From Haemophilus parainfluenzae (GTDB taxonomy: Bacteria; Pseudomonadota; Gammaproteobacteria; Enterobacterales; Pasteurellaceae), in contig NZ_UGHY01000002.1 in the NCBI RefSeq assembly GCF_900450995.1, forward strand, positions 756,501-820,500: a stretch of DNA of 64,000 bases, read 5' to 3'. Made by a program: the position numbers and the translations under genes. The first letter of the stretch is position 1. Every line of letters begins with the position of its first letter. The notes beneath the pieces were generated by a model. The model did no database searches and was not told the DNA's origin. It saw only the letters and a program-made list of their open reading frames with translations. This document shows, one piece after another, positions 39,332 through 49,453 of this stretch.

Positions 39332-40171
39332 CTAGCCATTGATGGAATAAGGTAACGGTTCAATTTTCAGAACAATTCCATCTTCAGGTAAACGGAAATA
39401 CATCCCTTCTTCTAAATCGTTATTCATCACCACTTGTAGCCATAAAACGCCGTCAAAATTGACCGCACTTACGATAGTGCCGGTTTTACGCCAAGCTGTT
39501 TCTAATTGCATTTCAATTTCGCTGCCAAGTTTCGGTGTAACCGTGGTTTCCCCTGAAAGCACATACATCGCACGCTTATTGGCGCCACGGTATTTAGCTC
39601 GCGCAACAATTTCTTGCCCGATATAACAGCCTTTAGTAAAAGAAATCGCTTGTTCAATCGCTTGTAAATTTAATGCCTGCGGGATAAATTCATTTTGTGT
39701 TTCCGCACTCAAGCTTGGTAAGCCCGCTTGAATATCCGCACAAAGCCATTGTTTTTCATCGCCATTAAAGGTGACATCTAACGGTGTAGGATTGATCAAA
39801 ATTGCACGATTTTCATCAATATCCAATTCAATCTGCGCATGAATCCGACCGCACTTTTCACCAATCAAGCCGACAACTTGCCAATCCAATACTTGGAAAG
39901 TGACTTTTGAAAACACTGCGTATTTTTTTAAATGATCGAGTGGAGCCAATAAAGCTTTCGGCATTAAAATCAAAAACTGTTCTGCTGAAAGCTTAATTAA
40001 GCGGAACAACAAATTCATTTTGCCTTTAGGATCGCAATGCGCTGTAAGCGTTGAAGCGCCAGGTGCTAAATGCACCACATCACAAGTTAATTGGCCTTGC
40101 AGATATTTCTCCGCATCCACGCCCGCCACTTCCACCAAATCATAGTGGTTTAATGAAATAAATGTTGCCAT
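39332..40171 (-). CDS. ygfZ: YgfZ, folate-binding Fe-S/tRNA modification protein
   Basis: A 279-residue GcvT-like protein. The C-terminal signature KGCYIGQEIVARAKYRG with its essential cysteine is diagnostic of YgfZ, which binds tetrahydrofolate and supports iron-sulphur enzymes such as MiaB. N-terminal YLQGQLTCDV is conserved. It begins 8 bases after yicC ends, suggesting cotranscription. Confidence 0.94.
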   Translation of the reverse strand: MATFISLNHYDLVEVAGVDAEKYLQGQLTCDVVHLAPGASTLTAHCDPKGKMNLLFRLIKLSAEQFLILMPKALLAPLDHLKKYAVFSKVTFQVLDWQVVGLIGEKCGRIHAQIELDIDENRAILINPTPLDVTFNGDEKQWLCADIQAGLPSLSAETQNEFIPQALNLQAIEQAISFTKGCYIGQEIVARAKYRGANKRAMYVLSGETTVTPKLGSEIEMQLETAWRKTGTIVSAVNFDGVLWLQVVMNNDLEEGMYFRLPEDGIVLKIEPLPYSING

Positions 40172-40179
40172 GATTTTTC

Positions 40180-41043
40180 CTATTCAAGGTTTTGAATTTG
40201 CTCACGCATTTGTTCAATTAATACTTTCAACTCCACAGCAGAAGCGGTGATATCGGCATTAATGGATTTTGATGCCAAAGTGTTCGATTCACGATTGAGC
40301 TCTTGCATCATAAAATCCAGTTTACGGCCCACTGCCCCGCCTTTTTTCAAAATATTATTGGTTTCTTTCACGTGCATTTGCAGACGATCTAATTCTTCCG
40401 CCACATCCACACGTTGTGCCAATAAAATCATTTCCTGTTCAACACGTTGTGGATCGAGTTGAATCTTCGCTTCTTCAAAACGTTGCAATAAACGCTCACG
40501 CTGCCATTGTAAAACCACCGGCATTTGTGACCGCACTTTTTCAGCTTCTACAGTAATACCATCAAGACGTTGTTGAATAATGGCTTGCAATTTTTCGCCT
40601 TCACGTCCACGCATTGCAATAAATTCCACCAACAATTCATCAAAAGCTGTCAACAAATCTTGACTGATGGCATCTAAATCTTGCTCAGTCGCTTCCACCA
40701 CGCCGGGATAACGCAATACGTCCGCTAAATTGATTTCGCCCTCACCAGCCTGTGCCTTAATCCATTGTAAAGATTGGATAACTTGATTCGCTAATTCTTT
40801 ATTTAAATTAAGCTCAGCCGCCGCTTGTTTTTTGCTATCAATACGCAATGAACATTCAATTTTACCGCGAGTGAGATTTTGACGAAGTTTCTCACGCAAA
40901 GCATTTTCCAAGCCACGGAATTGCTCTGGCAAGCGGAAAAAGTTTTCCAAATAACGTTGATTAACCGAACGAATTTCCCAAACTGCATCGCCCCAATTCT
41001 TCTTGATTTCAAGGCGTGCAAAGGCTGTCATACTATAAATCAT
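40180..41043 (-). CDS. yicC: YicC family endoribonuclease/stress protein
   Basis: 287 residues. MIYSMTAFARLE and EIRSVNQRYLENFFRLPE form the YicC N domain. The C-terminal DUF1732 block [19 protein letters not shown] is diagnostic. Members act in RNA turnover (sRNA decay in E. coli). Good coiled-coil content in the middle. First gene of a yicC-ygfZ pair. Confidence 0.94.
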   Translation of the reverse strand: MIYSMTAFARLEIKKNWGDAVWEIRSVNQRYLENFFRLPEQFRGLENALREKLRQNLTRGKIECSLRIDSKKQAAAELNLNKELANQVIQSLQWIKAQAGEGEINLADVLRYPGVVEATEQDLDAISQDLLTAFDELLVEFIAMRGREGEKLQAIIQQRLDGITVEAEKVRSQMPVVLQWQRERLLQRFEEAKIQLDPQRVEQEMILLAQRVDVAEELDRLQMHVKETNNILKKGGAVGRKLDFMMQELNRESNTLASKSINADITASAVELKVLIEQMREQIQNLE

Positions 41044-41162
41044 AAGCGCTCTCCTACTATTGTCTCTTGTCTTAATTGATTTGCCAGCTATTTTATCGGG
41101 AAAGTGCGGTCATTTCTACCGTACATTTTGTAGAAGAATTTTGTTTTCCCTACTTTACACAC

Positions 41163-41180
41163 TGTAAAGATTAAAATACA
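41163..41180. promoter_or_regulatory. candidate TyrR box before tyrP
   Basis: TGTAAA-GATTAA-AATACA resembles TGTAAA-N6-TTTACA and keeps the invariant G and C at the right spacing, 40 bases before the start. A mirror TTTACA lies just upstream (41155-41160). Tentative. Confidence 0.35.
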
Positions 41181-41219
41181 ATTATCGTAAATTTATTATT
41201 ACAACCTAAGGAAGATAAA

Positions 41220-42434
41220 ATGAACAAGACCGTGGGAAGTACCTTACTTGTTGCAGGAACCATGATTGGTGCAGGGATGTTGGCAATGCCACTCACCTCT
41301 GCAGGGATTGGCTTGACTGCGACTGTTTTCTTATTACTTGGCTTGTGGGCGGTACTTACTTTCACCGCACTTTTATTCGTGGAACTGTATCAAACCGCTG
41401 ACAGCGATGCGGGGATCGGCACACTTGCTGCACAATATTTTGGTAAAGCGGGGCGAATTATTTCCACTGCTGTTTTAATTGTCTTCTTATATGCCTTAAT
41501 TGCTGCTTATGTGAGTGGTGGTGGTTCCTTATTAATGGATTTACTCCCAGCCATGGGCGATAAAGACACCATGAATAAAATCGCGGTGCTTGTATTCACC
41601 ATTTTCTTCGGCAGTTTTATTGTCATCGGCACCCACAGCGTGGATAAAATCAATCGCGTATTATTCTTTGTGATGATTGCTGCTTTTATCTTAGTGCTCG
41701 CATTAATGCTACCAAACATCAAATTTGATAACTTAATGGCGATGCCAATTGATAACGCTTTAATTATTTCTGCAAGCCCTGTATTTTTCACGGCATTTGG
41801 TTTCCATGGTTCCATTCCAAGTTTAAATAAATACTTAGACGGTAATGTGAAATCCTTACGCATTGCGATTTTAGTGGGTTCTGGCATCACGTTATTTGCT
41901 TACTTTTTATGGCAGCTTTCTACGCACGGCTTACTCAGCCAAAATGAGTTTTTACAAATTTTACGTGAAGACGCCACGTTAAATGGCTTGGTGAAAGCAA
42001 CCTTAGAAATCACCCAAAGCCCAATTATTGCGAATGCGGTAAAAATCTTCTCCACTTTAGCATTGGTCACTTCATTCTTAGGGGTGGCATTAGGTTTATT
42101 AGAATGTATCGAAGACTTACTCAAACAATCTTTTGATATTCATGCAGGGCGTATTTCATTAGGTTTAATGACCTTTATTCCCCCAGTGCTTTTCTCCCTT
42201 TTCTATCCGGAAGGTTTTATTCTCGCTCTGGGTTATGCTGGTCAAATGTTCGCGTTCTACGCAGTGGTTTTACCGGTAGCATTAGTTTGGAAAGCACGCT
42301 CAATTCATCCAAACTTGCCATATCGAGTATGGGGCGGTAACACATTGTTAGTACTTGTATTGGTACTCGGTGTGATTATTACTTCAATTCCTTTTGCCAT
42401 CCGAGCGGGTTATTTACCTTTTGTTGTCGGTTAA
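41220..42434 (+). CDS. tyrP: TyrP-type aromatic amino acid permease
   Basis: 404 residues of the hydroxy/aromatic amino acid permease family with eleven membrane segments. NKTVGSTLLVAGTMIGAGMLAMPLTSAGIG is the family N terminus. GFHGSIPSLNKYL and FLGVALGLLECIEDLLK are TyrP/Mtr blocks, and the sequence favours tyrosine over tryptophan transport. GGAAG lies before the start. Haemophilus species often have two tyrP copies and only one is here. Confidence 0.92.
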   Translation: MNKTVGSTLLVAGTMIGAGMLAMPLTSAGIGLTATVFLLLGLWAVLTFTALLFVELYQTADSDAGIGTLAAQYFGKAGRIISTAVLIVFLYALIAAYVSGGGSLLMDLLPAMGDKDTMNKIAVLVFTIFFGSFIVIGTHSVDKINRVLFFVMIAAFILVLALMLPNIKFDNLMAMPIDNALIISASPVFFTAFGFHGSIPSLNKYLDGNVKSLRIAILVGSGITLFAYFLWQLSTHGLLSQNEFLQILREDATLNGLVKATLEITQSPIIANAVKIFSTLALVTSFLGVALGLLECIEDLLKQSFDIHAGRISLGLMTFIPPVLFSLFYPEGFILALGYAGQMFAFYAVVLPVALVWKARSIHPNLPYRVWGGNTLLVLVLVLGVIITSIPFAIRAGYLPFVVG

Positions 42435-42448
42435 AATGAGCGAAAAAA

Positions 42449-42478
42449 AGACCGCACTTTTAAGGTGCGGTCTCTTTT
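42449..42478. terminator. USS-based terminator between tyrP and the DUF421 gene
   Basis: AGACCGCAC 42449-42457 and GTGCGGTCT 42465-42473, followed by CTTTT. The left arm has an intact uptake signal and the right arm one mismatch. It serves both converging genes. Confidence 0.85.
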
Positions 42479-43112
42479 ATTTGTTTTCATATACATGTGC
42501 CACTAACTGACCATTCAAGTATTCGCCAATATACACTTGCTCAATCGTTATGTTCTGTTTTTCTAACTCAGCTTTAACCCATTCTTCATCACGATCAATA
42601 ATGTCTAAAACATCATCATCTAATTGTCCATCAACAATTAATGGATAACGTAAGTTATCATCGCCGTATTGAATAATCGAGAGTTGCCCATTTTGTTCGA
42701 ATACCGCACGTTTAACCGTTTTGATTTCATAAATACCGGCAGCACGTAACTTAAACATGAGGTCATTAGCAGTAATACTGTGTTTCATACATTCAGCGGT
42801 TTTAACCTTACCGTTTGAAATCACCCAAACAGGTTTACCATCAATCAAAGATTTAACTAATTTGTTATGATTTTTGATAAAACGGAGGGTAAAAACCAAT
42901 AATGTCCAAAGCACGAGCACGAGAGAGAACTGGAATACCCCAATACTATCGCTATAAATCACACCACCAATAATGCCACCTAGCACATAGTTTTGTACCT
43001 GATCCATCGCGGAAGTCGGTGCAAGGTTACCTTTTCCCATTAAGTTAATTTGGAGTACCAGTCCAATAATACCCATGGCCAATTTCAAGCCTAATAATGT
43101 GTAGCCATCCAT
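42477..43112 (-). CDS. YetF/DUF421 family membrane protein
   Basis: 211 residues. Three hydrophobic helices in the first 85 residues (LKLAMGIIGLVLQINLMG..., VLGGIIGGVIYSDSI, LVLVLWTLLVFTLRFI), then a soluble DUF421 domain with GKPVWVISNGKVKTAECMKHSITANDLMFKLRAAGI. The C-terminal sensor-like half is intact. Function unknown, linked with membrane sensing or spore-germination-like proteins in Firmicutes. It overlaps the DUF3290 gene by one base. The pair is commonest in streptococci and lactobacilli. Confidence 0.88.
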   Translation of the reverse strand: MDGYTLLGLKLAMGIIGLVLQINLMGKGNLAPTSAMDQVQNYVLGGIIGGVIYSDSIGVFQFSLVLVLWTLLVFTLRFIKNHNKLVKSLIDGKPVWVISNGKVKTAECMKHSITANDLMFKLRAAGIYEIKTVKRAVFEQNGQLSIIQYGDDNLRYPLIVDGQLDDDVLDIIDRDEEWVKAELEKQNITIEQVYIGEYLNGQLVAHVYENK

Positions 43113-43567
43113 TATTTATCCTCCTTATCAATCACAGTAACATTAGGGTTTACTAAGTTAATTGGGGATAAGGTATACGCTGAAAAATCATTATTAAAAT
43201 GGACTTCGAAATACTGATCCCGAATATTTAAAATCATGCCGTTCATTAATGTACGGCTATTGGTACTAATATCTTCTTTCTGTAAATTTTGACTATCTTT
43301 CACCGAATTTAAAAATGTCACCACGCTAGAGATATCAGCTGCATAGACTTCATTTCGCTCATATTGCTTATATTGCACACCGAGCAAGAAAATAATTAAT
43401 AAAAGAAAGATAATACTGAGATCGCGATATTTGGTTTGTAACCGATGACGTAAATATAAGCTTGTCACCACAAGCAATGCACCTAACGAGACAAAAATGG
43501 TGATATATTTAAAATAACCTTCAAAAGACATCGCATTTTCTAAAAAAGCAAAAGAGAAAAAAGTCAT
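43112..43567 (-). CDS. DUF3290 family membrane protein
   Basis: 151 residues. Two membrane segments (YITIFVSLGALLVVTSLYL and LSIIFLLLIIFLLGVQY) are followed by an extracytoplasmic domain with QLQKEDISTN-like and NGMILNIRDQYFEVHFNND blocks that fit DUF3290. It is the upstream partner of the DUF421 protein. No uptake signal occurs in either gene, consistent with acquisition from another phylum, although the distance is short. Internal ATG at residue 13 is an alternative start. Confidence 0.83.
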   Translation of the reverse strand: MTFFSFAFLENAMSFEGYFKYITIFVSLGALLVVTSLYLRHRLQTKYRDLSIIFLLLIIFLLGVQYKQYERNEVYAADISSVVTFLNSVKDSQNLQKEDISTNSRTLMNGMILNIRDQYFEVHFNNDFSAYTLSPINLVNPNVTVIDKEDK

Positions 43568-43715
43568 TTGTCATTCCTAATTTTAAAGAGAAAAACAGGT
43601 TACTACTGTAGCACAACGAAAACTGACTAGCTATTTTTGTCACAGAAATTAAATTCGTTTTTCCGAAAAATCCCTTTTATAATGACCGCACTTTTGAAAT
43701 AAAAAAGAGAAAAAT

Positions 43716-44510
43716 ATGAAAGCAATTCAGCCCGAAGATCAGGGATATTGGCTGCTCACCAAAGGATCGACGCTTTATTGGCAGGAAAATAATCTACCTT
43801 TTGGAACAGCAAAGGAACTCGGCCTCACAACACAAAAAGCAATGTTGCTCGGGAAATGGAAATCACAACCTTTATGGCTTGTGGCAGAAAATGATCAAGA
43901 TGAACGAGAATACCTTTCCTTACGGAGTTTGTTGTCATTACCGACTGAAGATTTTCATTTATTAAGCCGAGGCGTGGAAATCAATCATTTTTTGAAAACC
44001 CACCAATTCTGCGGAAAGTGCGGTCAAAAAGCGGAACAAACTCACGATGAGCTTGCGGTTCAATGCACAAGTTGTGGCTATCGTACTTACCCCGTTATTT
44101 GCCCTTCGATTATTGTCGCCGTTCGTCGTGGCACAGAGATTTTATTAGCCAACCATAAACGCCATTACACGCCAGGCAAAGCTGGCATTTACACCACGCT
44201 AGCCGGTTTTGTGGAAGTGGGTGAAACCTTCGAAGATGCCGTTCGTCGTGAAGTGTTTGAAGAAACTGGTATTCGCGTGAAGAATATTCGCTATTTCGGG
44301 AGCCAACCTTGGGCATTCCCGAATTCACAAATGGTGGGTTTTTTAGCTGATTACGACAGCGGAGAAATTCAACTGCAAGAAACAGAACTGCATGATGCAC
44401 AATGGTTTTCTAGTACTGCCCCCTTGCCAGAATTACCGCCAACAGGTACTATCGCACTCAAATTAATTAATGCGACGCTTGAGCTTTGTAAAGCGGAACA
44501 AAATAAATAA
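43716..44510 (+). CDS. nudC: NudC, NADH pyrophosphatase/NAD decapping enzyme
   Basis: 264 residues. A zinc ribbon CGKCGQ...[10 protein letters not shown] (about 100-130), then a Nudix domain with the box [23 protein letters not shown] and the NudC-specific [11 protein letters not shown]. It hydrolyses NAD(H) and removes NAD caps from RNA. It lies ten bases before hemE, as in E. coli where nudC-hemE-nfi-yjaG-hupA is one locus (nfi is missing here). Confidence 0.96.
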   Translation: MKAIQPEDQGYWLLTKGSTLYWQENNLPFGTAKELGLTTQKAMLLGKWKSQPLWLVAENDQDEREYLSLRSLLSLPTEDFHLLSRGVEINHFLKTHQFCGKCGQKAEQTHDELAVQCTSCGYRTYPVICPSIIVAVRRGTEILLANHKRHYTPGKAGIYTTLAGFVEVGETFEDAVRREVFEETGIRVKNIRYFGSQPWAFPNSQMVGFLADYDSGEIQLQETELHDAQWFSSTAPLPELPPTGTIALKLINATLELCKAEQNK

Positions 44511-44520
44511 AGGAAAGTCC

Positions 44521-45585
44521 ATGTCTGAATTAAAAAATGATCGTTATTTAAAAGCCTTATTACGTGAACCTGTGGATATGACCCCCGTATGGATGATGCG
44601 CCAAGCGGGACGCTATTTGCCTGAATATAAAGCAACACGTGCAGAAGCGGGCGATTTTATGTCTCTTTGCCGCAATGCGGATTTAGCTTGTGAAGTTACC
44701 TTACAGCCACTTCGTCGCTATGCTTTAGATGCAGCTATTTTGTTCTCTGATATTCTGACTATTCCTGATGCGATGGGATTAGGCTTAAGTTTTGGTGCAG
44801 GTGAAGGCCCGAAATTTGCCCATCCAATTGAAAACAAAAGTGCGGTCGAAAATTTACCGATTCCTGACCCTGAAGGCGAACTTCAATATGTGATGAATGC
44901 TGTGCGTACAATTCGTCTCGAACTAAAAGGCGAAGTGCCACTGATTGGTTTCTCTGGTAGCCCGTGGACACTGGCAACTTATATGGTTGAAGGTGGTAGC
45001 AGCAAAACCTTCAATAAAATCAAAAAAATGATGTATGCCGAACCGCAAACCTTACATCTTTTATTAGATAAAGTGGCGGATTCCGTGATTTTATACCTAA
45101 ATGCACAAATCAAAGCAGGTGCACAAGCGGTCATGGTGTTTGATACCTGGGGCGGTGTATTAGGTCATCGTGAATATTTAGACTTCTCTCTGCAATATAT
45201 GCATAAAATCGTTGATGGTTTAATTCGTGAACACGATGGCCGTAAAGTACCGGTAACCTTATTTACTAAAGGTGGCGGCTTATGGTTAGAAGCCATGGCT
45301 AATACAGGCTGTGATGCACTCGGATTAGACTGGACAGTTAATTTGGCTGATGCGAAAGCGCGTGTGGGCCATAAAGTGGCACTACAAGGCAATATGGATC
45401 CAAGCGTGTTATATGCACCAGCAGAGCGTATTGAGCAAGAAGTGCGGTCAATTTTAGCTGATTTTGGTCAAGGCAGCGGACATGTATTTAACTTAGGCCA
45501 TGGAATCCACCAAGATGTGCCTGAAAGTGCACCAAAAATCTTCGTAGATGCCATTCATGAATTCTCAAAAGCCTATCATAAATAA
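44521..45585 (+). CDS. hemE: HemE, uroporphyrinogen decarboxylase
   Basis: 354 residues from ATG 44521, following [28 protein letters not shown] is the N-terminal signature, [19 protein letters not shown] the second. Asp in VMVFDTWGG and the [12 protein letters not shown] tail complete the site. It makes coproporphyrinogen III in haem synthesis, of interest because some Haemophilus species lack this pathway: its presence fits a haem-independent species such as H. parainfluenzae. Confidence 0.97.
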   Translation: MSELKNDRYLKALLREPVDMTPVWMMRQAGRYLPEYKATRAEAGDFMSLCRNADLACEVTLQPLRRYALDAAILFSDILTIPDAMGLGLSFGAGEGPKFAHPIENKSAVENLPIPDPEGELQYVMNAVRTIRLELKGEVPLIGFSGSPWTLATYMVEGGSSKTFNKIKKMMYAEPQTLHLLLDKVADSVILYLNAQIKAGAQAVMVFDTWGGVLGHREYLDFSLQYMHKIVDGLIREHDGRKVPVTLFTKGGGLWLEAMANTGCDALGLDWTVNLADAKARVGHKVALQGNMDPSVLYAPAERIEQEVRSILADFGQGSGHVFNLGHGIHQDVPESAPKIFVDAIHEFSKAYHK

Positions 45586-45596
45586 GCGAGAAAAAA

Positions 45597-46187
45597 ATGC
45601 GAAATCCAATTCACAAGCGCCTGGAAAATGTTGAAAGTTGGCAACATCTAACCTTTATGGCTTGCTTATGCGAACGCATGGCACCAAACTTTGCCCTATT
45701 TTGTCAGATGACCGAACAGGAGCAAGCAGAAAAGACCTATCACAACATTTTAAACTTAGTGTGGGAATTTCTGACGGTTAAAGGGGCGAAAATCAATTTC
45801 GAGAACCAATTAGAGAAGCTCGAAGAGATTATTCCTGATGTGAATGATTATGACTTCTTTGGTGTGGTACCCGCTCTCGATGCTTGTGAAGCATTAGGTG
45901 AATTATTGCATGCTATTATCGCAGGCGAAACATTAGAAAAATCGATTCAAATCAGCCAAATTTCGTTAGGTACGGTTTGTTCTTTGTTAGAAACACAAGA
46001 AAATCGAGATCTTTCTGAGAGCGAACTAAAAAGCTGTGAAGAAATTGAGGAGGAACTTGACCTTCAATGGCAAATCTATCGCTTACTCAAAGACTGTGAA
46101 AAACGCGACGTAGACCTGATTTTATCCCTCCGAAATGAGATCAAACAGGAGGGAATCTCCAATATTGGTATAAAAATTGAGCAATAA
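45597..46187 (+). CDS. yjaG: YjaG family protein (DUF416)
   Basis: 196 residues, all-helical, cytoplasmic. SWQHLTFMACLCERMAPNFALFCQ and NDYDFFGVVPALDACEALGELLHAI match DUF416/YjaG. Function unknown, conserved between hemE and hupA in gamma-proteobacteria. It starts eleven bases after hemE and is probably cotranscribed. Confidence 0.92.
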   Translation: MRNPIHKRLENVESWQHLTFMACLCERMAPNFALFCQMTEQEQAEKTYHNILNLVWEFLTVKGAKINFENQLEKLEEIIPDVNDYDFFGVVPALDACEALGELLHAIIAGETLEKSIQISQISLGTVCSLLETQENRDLSESELKSCEEIEEELDLQWQIYRLLKDCEKRDVDLILSLRNEIKQEGISNIGIKIEQ

Positions 46188-46257
46188 CGTGAGATTTGTC
46201 ACAATTTTTACAAATCGAGCTTTTATTTCCTGCTCAGTTAGATTAGACTTGCCAAGC

Positions 46258-46277
46258 CGTAGCAGTTAAAAGCTACG
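46258..46277 (+). promoter_or_regulatory. hairpin in the hupA leader
   Basis: CGTAGC 46258-46263 and GCTACG 46272-46277 with AAG/CTT extension. It lies 48 bases before the hupA start and may stabilise or regulate its leader. No T-run follows. Confidence 0.35.
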
Positions 46278-46324
46278 CTTATTTAAATAGAGTCAAATTT
46301 TAATTTAACAGAAGGTACAAATTT

Positions 46325-46597
46325 ATGAACAAAACAGATTTAATCGATGCAATTGCAAGTGCAGCTGAATTAAACAAAAAACAAGCTAAAGCTGCATTAG
46401 AAGCTACTCTAGCGGCGATTACTGGTAGCCTTAAAAAAGGTGAACCTGTTCAATTAATCGGTTTCGGTACATTCAAAGTAAACAAACGTGCAGCACGTAC
46501 TGGCCGTAACCCACAAACTGGTGCAGAAATCAAAATCGCAGCATCTAAAGTTCCAGCTTTCGTATCTGGTAAAGCATTAAAAGACGCAATCAAATAA
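46325..46597 (+). CDS. hupA: HU-alpha nucleoid protein
   Basis: 90 residues, exact HU length. [27 protein letters not shown] opens the dimerising helices. [43 protein letters not shown] includes the DNA-binding arm with its Pro63 region. It binds and bends DNA and compacts the nucleoid. Codon use is strongly biased. It has its own terminator. Confidence 0.98.
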   Translation: MNKTDLIDAIASAAELNKKQAKAALEATLAAITGSLKKGEPVQLIGFGTFKVNKRAARTGRNPQTGAEIKIAASKVPAFVSGKALKDAIK

Positions 46598-46621
46598 TTA
46601 GTCTTAAAACAGATTTTAATT

Positions 46622-46646
46622 AAACCCTGCTTTGTCAGGGTTTTTT
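46622..46646 (+). terminator. hupA terminator
   Basis: AAACCCTG 46622-46629 and CAGGGTTT 46636-46643 with a six-base loop, ending in TTTTTT. A classic intrinsic terminator. Confidence 0.92.
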
Positions 46647-46723
46647 GTTGCCTAAATTTTAGCTTTACATTCATCATTTTGCCGATATAATTCCGAACCG
46701 AAATTTATTACGGAATATAAATA

Positions 46724-47506
46724 ATGAAACGAAACATTCAACACCGAAATACCCAACAACGCAGACATGCCATTATGCAGCTACTGCAAGAACAAGGTGA
46801 AGTCAGTGTAGAACAGCTAGTACAATTATTTGACACTTCTGAAGTGACGATTCGAAAAGATCTCACTGCATTAGAAAGTAATGGTTTCCTTCTTCGTAAA
46901 TACGGTGGTGCCATTTTAATGCCACAAGAAATCATCGAAGAAGAACAAGATGATGAACTTTCGCAACGAAAGTTAGTCTTAGCAAAGGCAGCTGCAGAAC
47001 GTATTCGTGATCACAATCGCATTATTGTAGATAGTGGCAGCACGACCGCAGCATTGATTAAGCAGCTTAATCGTAAACAAGGCTTAGTTGTGATGACAAA
47101 TTCGCTTTCTGTGACCACGGCATTACGTTCACTCGAAAATGAACCGACACTCTTAATGACGGGAGGTACTTGGGACACGCGTTCTGAATCCTTCCAAGGC
47201 AATATTGCCGAGCAAGTGCTACGTTCTTATGATTTTGACCAATTATTTATTGGTGCCGATGGCATTGATTTAGAACGTGGTACAACAACATTTAATGAGT
47301 TAGTTCGCTTAAGCCAAGTGATGGCTGAAGTGTCTCGTGAAGTGATTGTGATGGTGGAATCACAAAAAATTGGCAGAAAAATGCCAAATGTGGAATTAAC
47401 CTGGCAGCAAATTGATGTGCTGATTACCGATAACAAATTATCTCAGGCCGACAAAGAAGCCATAATGGCGCAAGGCGTAGAAGTAATTTGTGTAGATGTG
47501 GCATAA
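46724..47506 (+). CDS. DeoR-family transcriptional regulator
   Basis: 260 residues. An N-terminal winged HTH with RRHAIMQLLQEQGEVSVEQLVQLFDTSEVTIRKDLTALE and the DeoR motif RKYGGAIL. A C-terminal ISOCOT sugar-phosphate sensor with IIVDSGSTTAALIKQL and FIGADGIDLERG. It is 50 bases before glmS on the same strand, so regulation of amino sugar synthesis in response to a sugar phosphate is a plausible inference. Similar to AgaR/GlpR-type proteins. Confidence 0.9.
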   Translation: MKRNIQHRNTQQRRHAIMQLLQEQGEVSVEQLVQLFDTSEVTIRKDLTALESNGFLLRKYGGAILMPQEIIEEEQDDELSQRKLVLAKAAAERIRDHNRIIVDSGSTTAALIKQLNRKQGLVVMTNSLSVTTALRSLENEPTLLMTGGTWDTRSESFQGNIAEQVLRSYDFDQLFIGADGIDLERGTTTFNELVRLSQVMAEVSREVIVMVESQKIGRKMPNVELTWQQIDVLITDNKLSQADKEAIMAQGVEVICVDVA

Positions 47507-47556
47507 AGTGCGGTCAGAAAAACAAGACTTTTAATTTTAGTAAATAAGGAAAAACT

Positions 47557-49389
47557 ATGTGTGGTATTGTTGGTGCGGTAGCACAACGTGATGTAGCAGA
47601 AATTTTAATTAATGGTTTACACCGCTTAGAATATCGTGGTTATGACTCTGCGGGTGTTGCTGTCGTGGCTCCAAACCATGAATTACACCGCGTACGCTGC
47701 TTGGGTAAAGTAAAAGCCCTTGATGAAGCGGTAGCAGTAAAACCATTAATCGGTGGTACAGGGATTGCACACACGCGTTGGGCAACCCATGGTGAACCAT
47801 CTGAAGCCAATGCTCACCCGCATACTTCGGGTAACTTTGCTGTCGTACATAACGGCATCATCGAAAATCACGAAGAATTACGTGAATTGCTTAAATCTCG
47901 TGGTTATGTGTTCAATTCTCAAACCGATACAGAAGTGATCGCTCACCTTGTTGAATGGGAAATGCGCACAGCCGCTACTCTACTTGAAGCCGTACAAAAA
48001 ACTGTAAAACAACTTACTGGTGCATACGGTATGGTGGTATTAGATCGCGAACATCCAGAACATTTAGTTGCAGCGCGTTCAGGTAGCCCATTAGTAATTG
48101 GTTTAGGGATTGGTGAAAATTTCCTGGCATCTGACCAACTTGCGTTATTAAGCGTGACTCGTCGTTTCATCTATTTAGAAGAAGGCGACATTGCCGAAAT
48201 TACACGTCGCACTGTAGATATTTACGATGCAAATGGTCAAAAAGTAGAACGTGAAGTACACGAATCTAACCTTGAAAATGATGCAGCAGAAAAAGGCAAA
48301 TTCCGCCATTTCATGCAAAAAGAAATCTATGAGCAACCAAATGCATTAATCAACACCATGGAAGGTCGTATCCTTCACAATAACGTGATTGTGGATGCTA
48401 TTGGTAATGGCGCAGCTGAAATTTTAGAAAAAGTTGAACACATTCAAATTGTGGCTTGTGGTACCTCTTATAATGCAGGGATGACTGCTCGTTACTGGTT
48501 TGAAGCACTTGCTGGCGTGAGCTGTGATGTCGAAATCGCGTCTGAATTCCGCTATCGCAAATTTGTCACTCGCCCAAATAGCTTGTTAGTGACTATCTCT
48601 CAATCAGGTGAAACAGCGGATACTCTTGCAGCACTTCGTCTTGCAAAAGAAAAAGGTTACATGGCTGCCTTAACAATCTGTAACGTATCAAGTTCATCTT
48701 TAGTACGTGAATCGGATCTTGCATTCATGATTCGTGCAGGCGTTGAAGTCGGTGTGGCATCAACCAAAGCATTTACCACTCAGTTAGCAGCATTATTAAT
48801 GTTAGTGACTGCAATCGGTAAAGTAAAAGGCAATATCTCAAACGAAAAAGAAGTGGAAATTGTAAAAGCGTTACAATCACTTCCGGCTGAAATTGAAAAA
48901 GCCCTTGCCTTTGATAAAGACATCGAAACATTAGCAGAAGACTTCGCTGAGAAAAACCATGCGCTTTTCTTAGGTCGTGGTGAGTTCTACCCTATCGCAA
49001 TGGAAGCTTCATTGAAGTTAAAAGAAATTTCTTATATCCATGCTGAAGCTTATGCAGCAGGTGAATTAAAACACGGTCCACTTGCCTTGATTGATGCGGA
49101 CATGCCGGTTATCGTAGTTGCACCAAACAATGAATTACTTGAAAAAGTAAAATCAAACATTGAAGAAGTGCGCGCGCGTGGCGGCCAACTTTATGTTTTC
49201 GCGGATAAAGAAGCGGGCTTCACACCAAGTGAAGGCATGAAAATCATCACCATGCCAAAAGTAAATGAAATTGTTGCACCAATTTTCTATACCGTTCCAA
49301 TGCAATTATTGTCATACCATGTAGCATTAATTAAAGGAACCGACGTGGATCAACCTCGTAACTTAGCAAAATCGGTAACAGTAGAATAA
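47557..49389 (+). CDS. glmS: GlmS, glucosamine-6-phosphate synthase
   Basis: 610 residues. Cys2 of [33 protein letters not shown] is the glutaminase nucleophile (residues 1-240). Two SIS domains follow with [16 protein letters not shown] and [17 protein letters not shown], ending in the conserved [13 protein letters not shown]. It makes glucosamine-6-P for peptidoglycan and LPS. It follows a DeoR-type regulator gene. No glmS ribozyme motif was seen, as expected for Gram-negatives. Confidence 0.98.
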   Translation: MCGIVGAVAQRDVAEILINGLHRLEYRGYDSAGVAVVAPNHELHRVRCLGKVKALDEAVAVKPLIGGTGIAHTRWATHGEPSEANAHPHTSGNFAVVHNGIIENHEELRELLKSRGYVFNSQTDTEVIAHLVEWEMRTAATLLEAVQKTVKQLTGAYGMVVLDREHPEHLVAARSGSPLVIGLGIGENFLASDQLALLSVTRRFIYLEEGDIAEITRRTVDIYDANGQKVEREVHESNLENDAAEKGKFRHFMQKEIYEQPNALINTMEGRILHNNVIVDAIGNGAAEILEKVEHIQIVACGTSYNAGMTARYWFEALAGVSCDVEIASEFRYRKFVTRPNSLLVTISQSGETADTLAALRLAKEKGYMAALTICNVSSSSLVRESDLAFMIRAGVEVGVASTKAFTTQLAALLMLVTAIGKVKGNISNEKEVEIVKALQSLPAEIEKALAFDKDIETLAEDFAEKNHALFLGRGEFYPIAMEASLKLKEISYIHAEAYAAGELKHGPLALIDADMPVIVVAPNNELLEKVKSNIEEVRARGGQLYVFADKEAGFTPSEGMKIITMPKVNEIVAPIFYTVPMQLLSYHVALIKGTDVDQPRNLAKSVTVE

Positions 49390-49421
49390 AGTGCGGTTGA
49401 AAATCAGCACATTTTAATACA

Positions 49422-49451
49422 AAAAAGCACAGGTTTAATCCTGTGCTTTTT
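49422..49451. terminator. glmS/lpxH terminator
   Basis: AAAAAGCACAGG 49422-49433 and CCTGTGCTTTTT 49440-49451, six-base loop, between converging genes. Confidence 0.9.
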
Positions 49452-49453
49452 GT

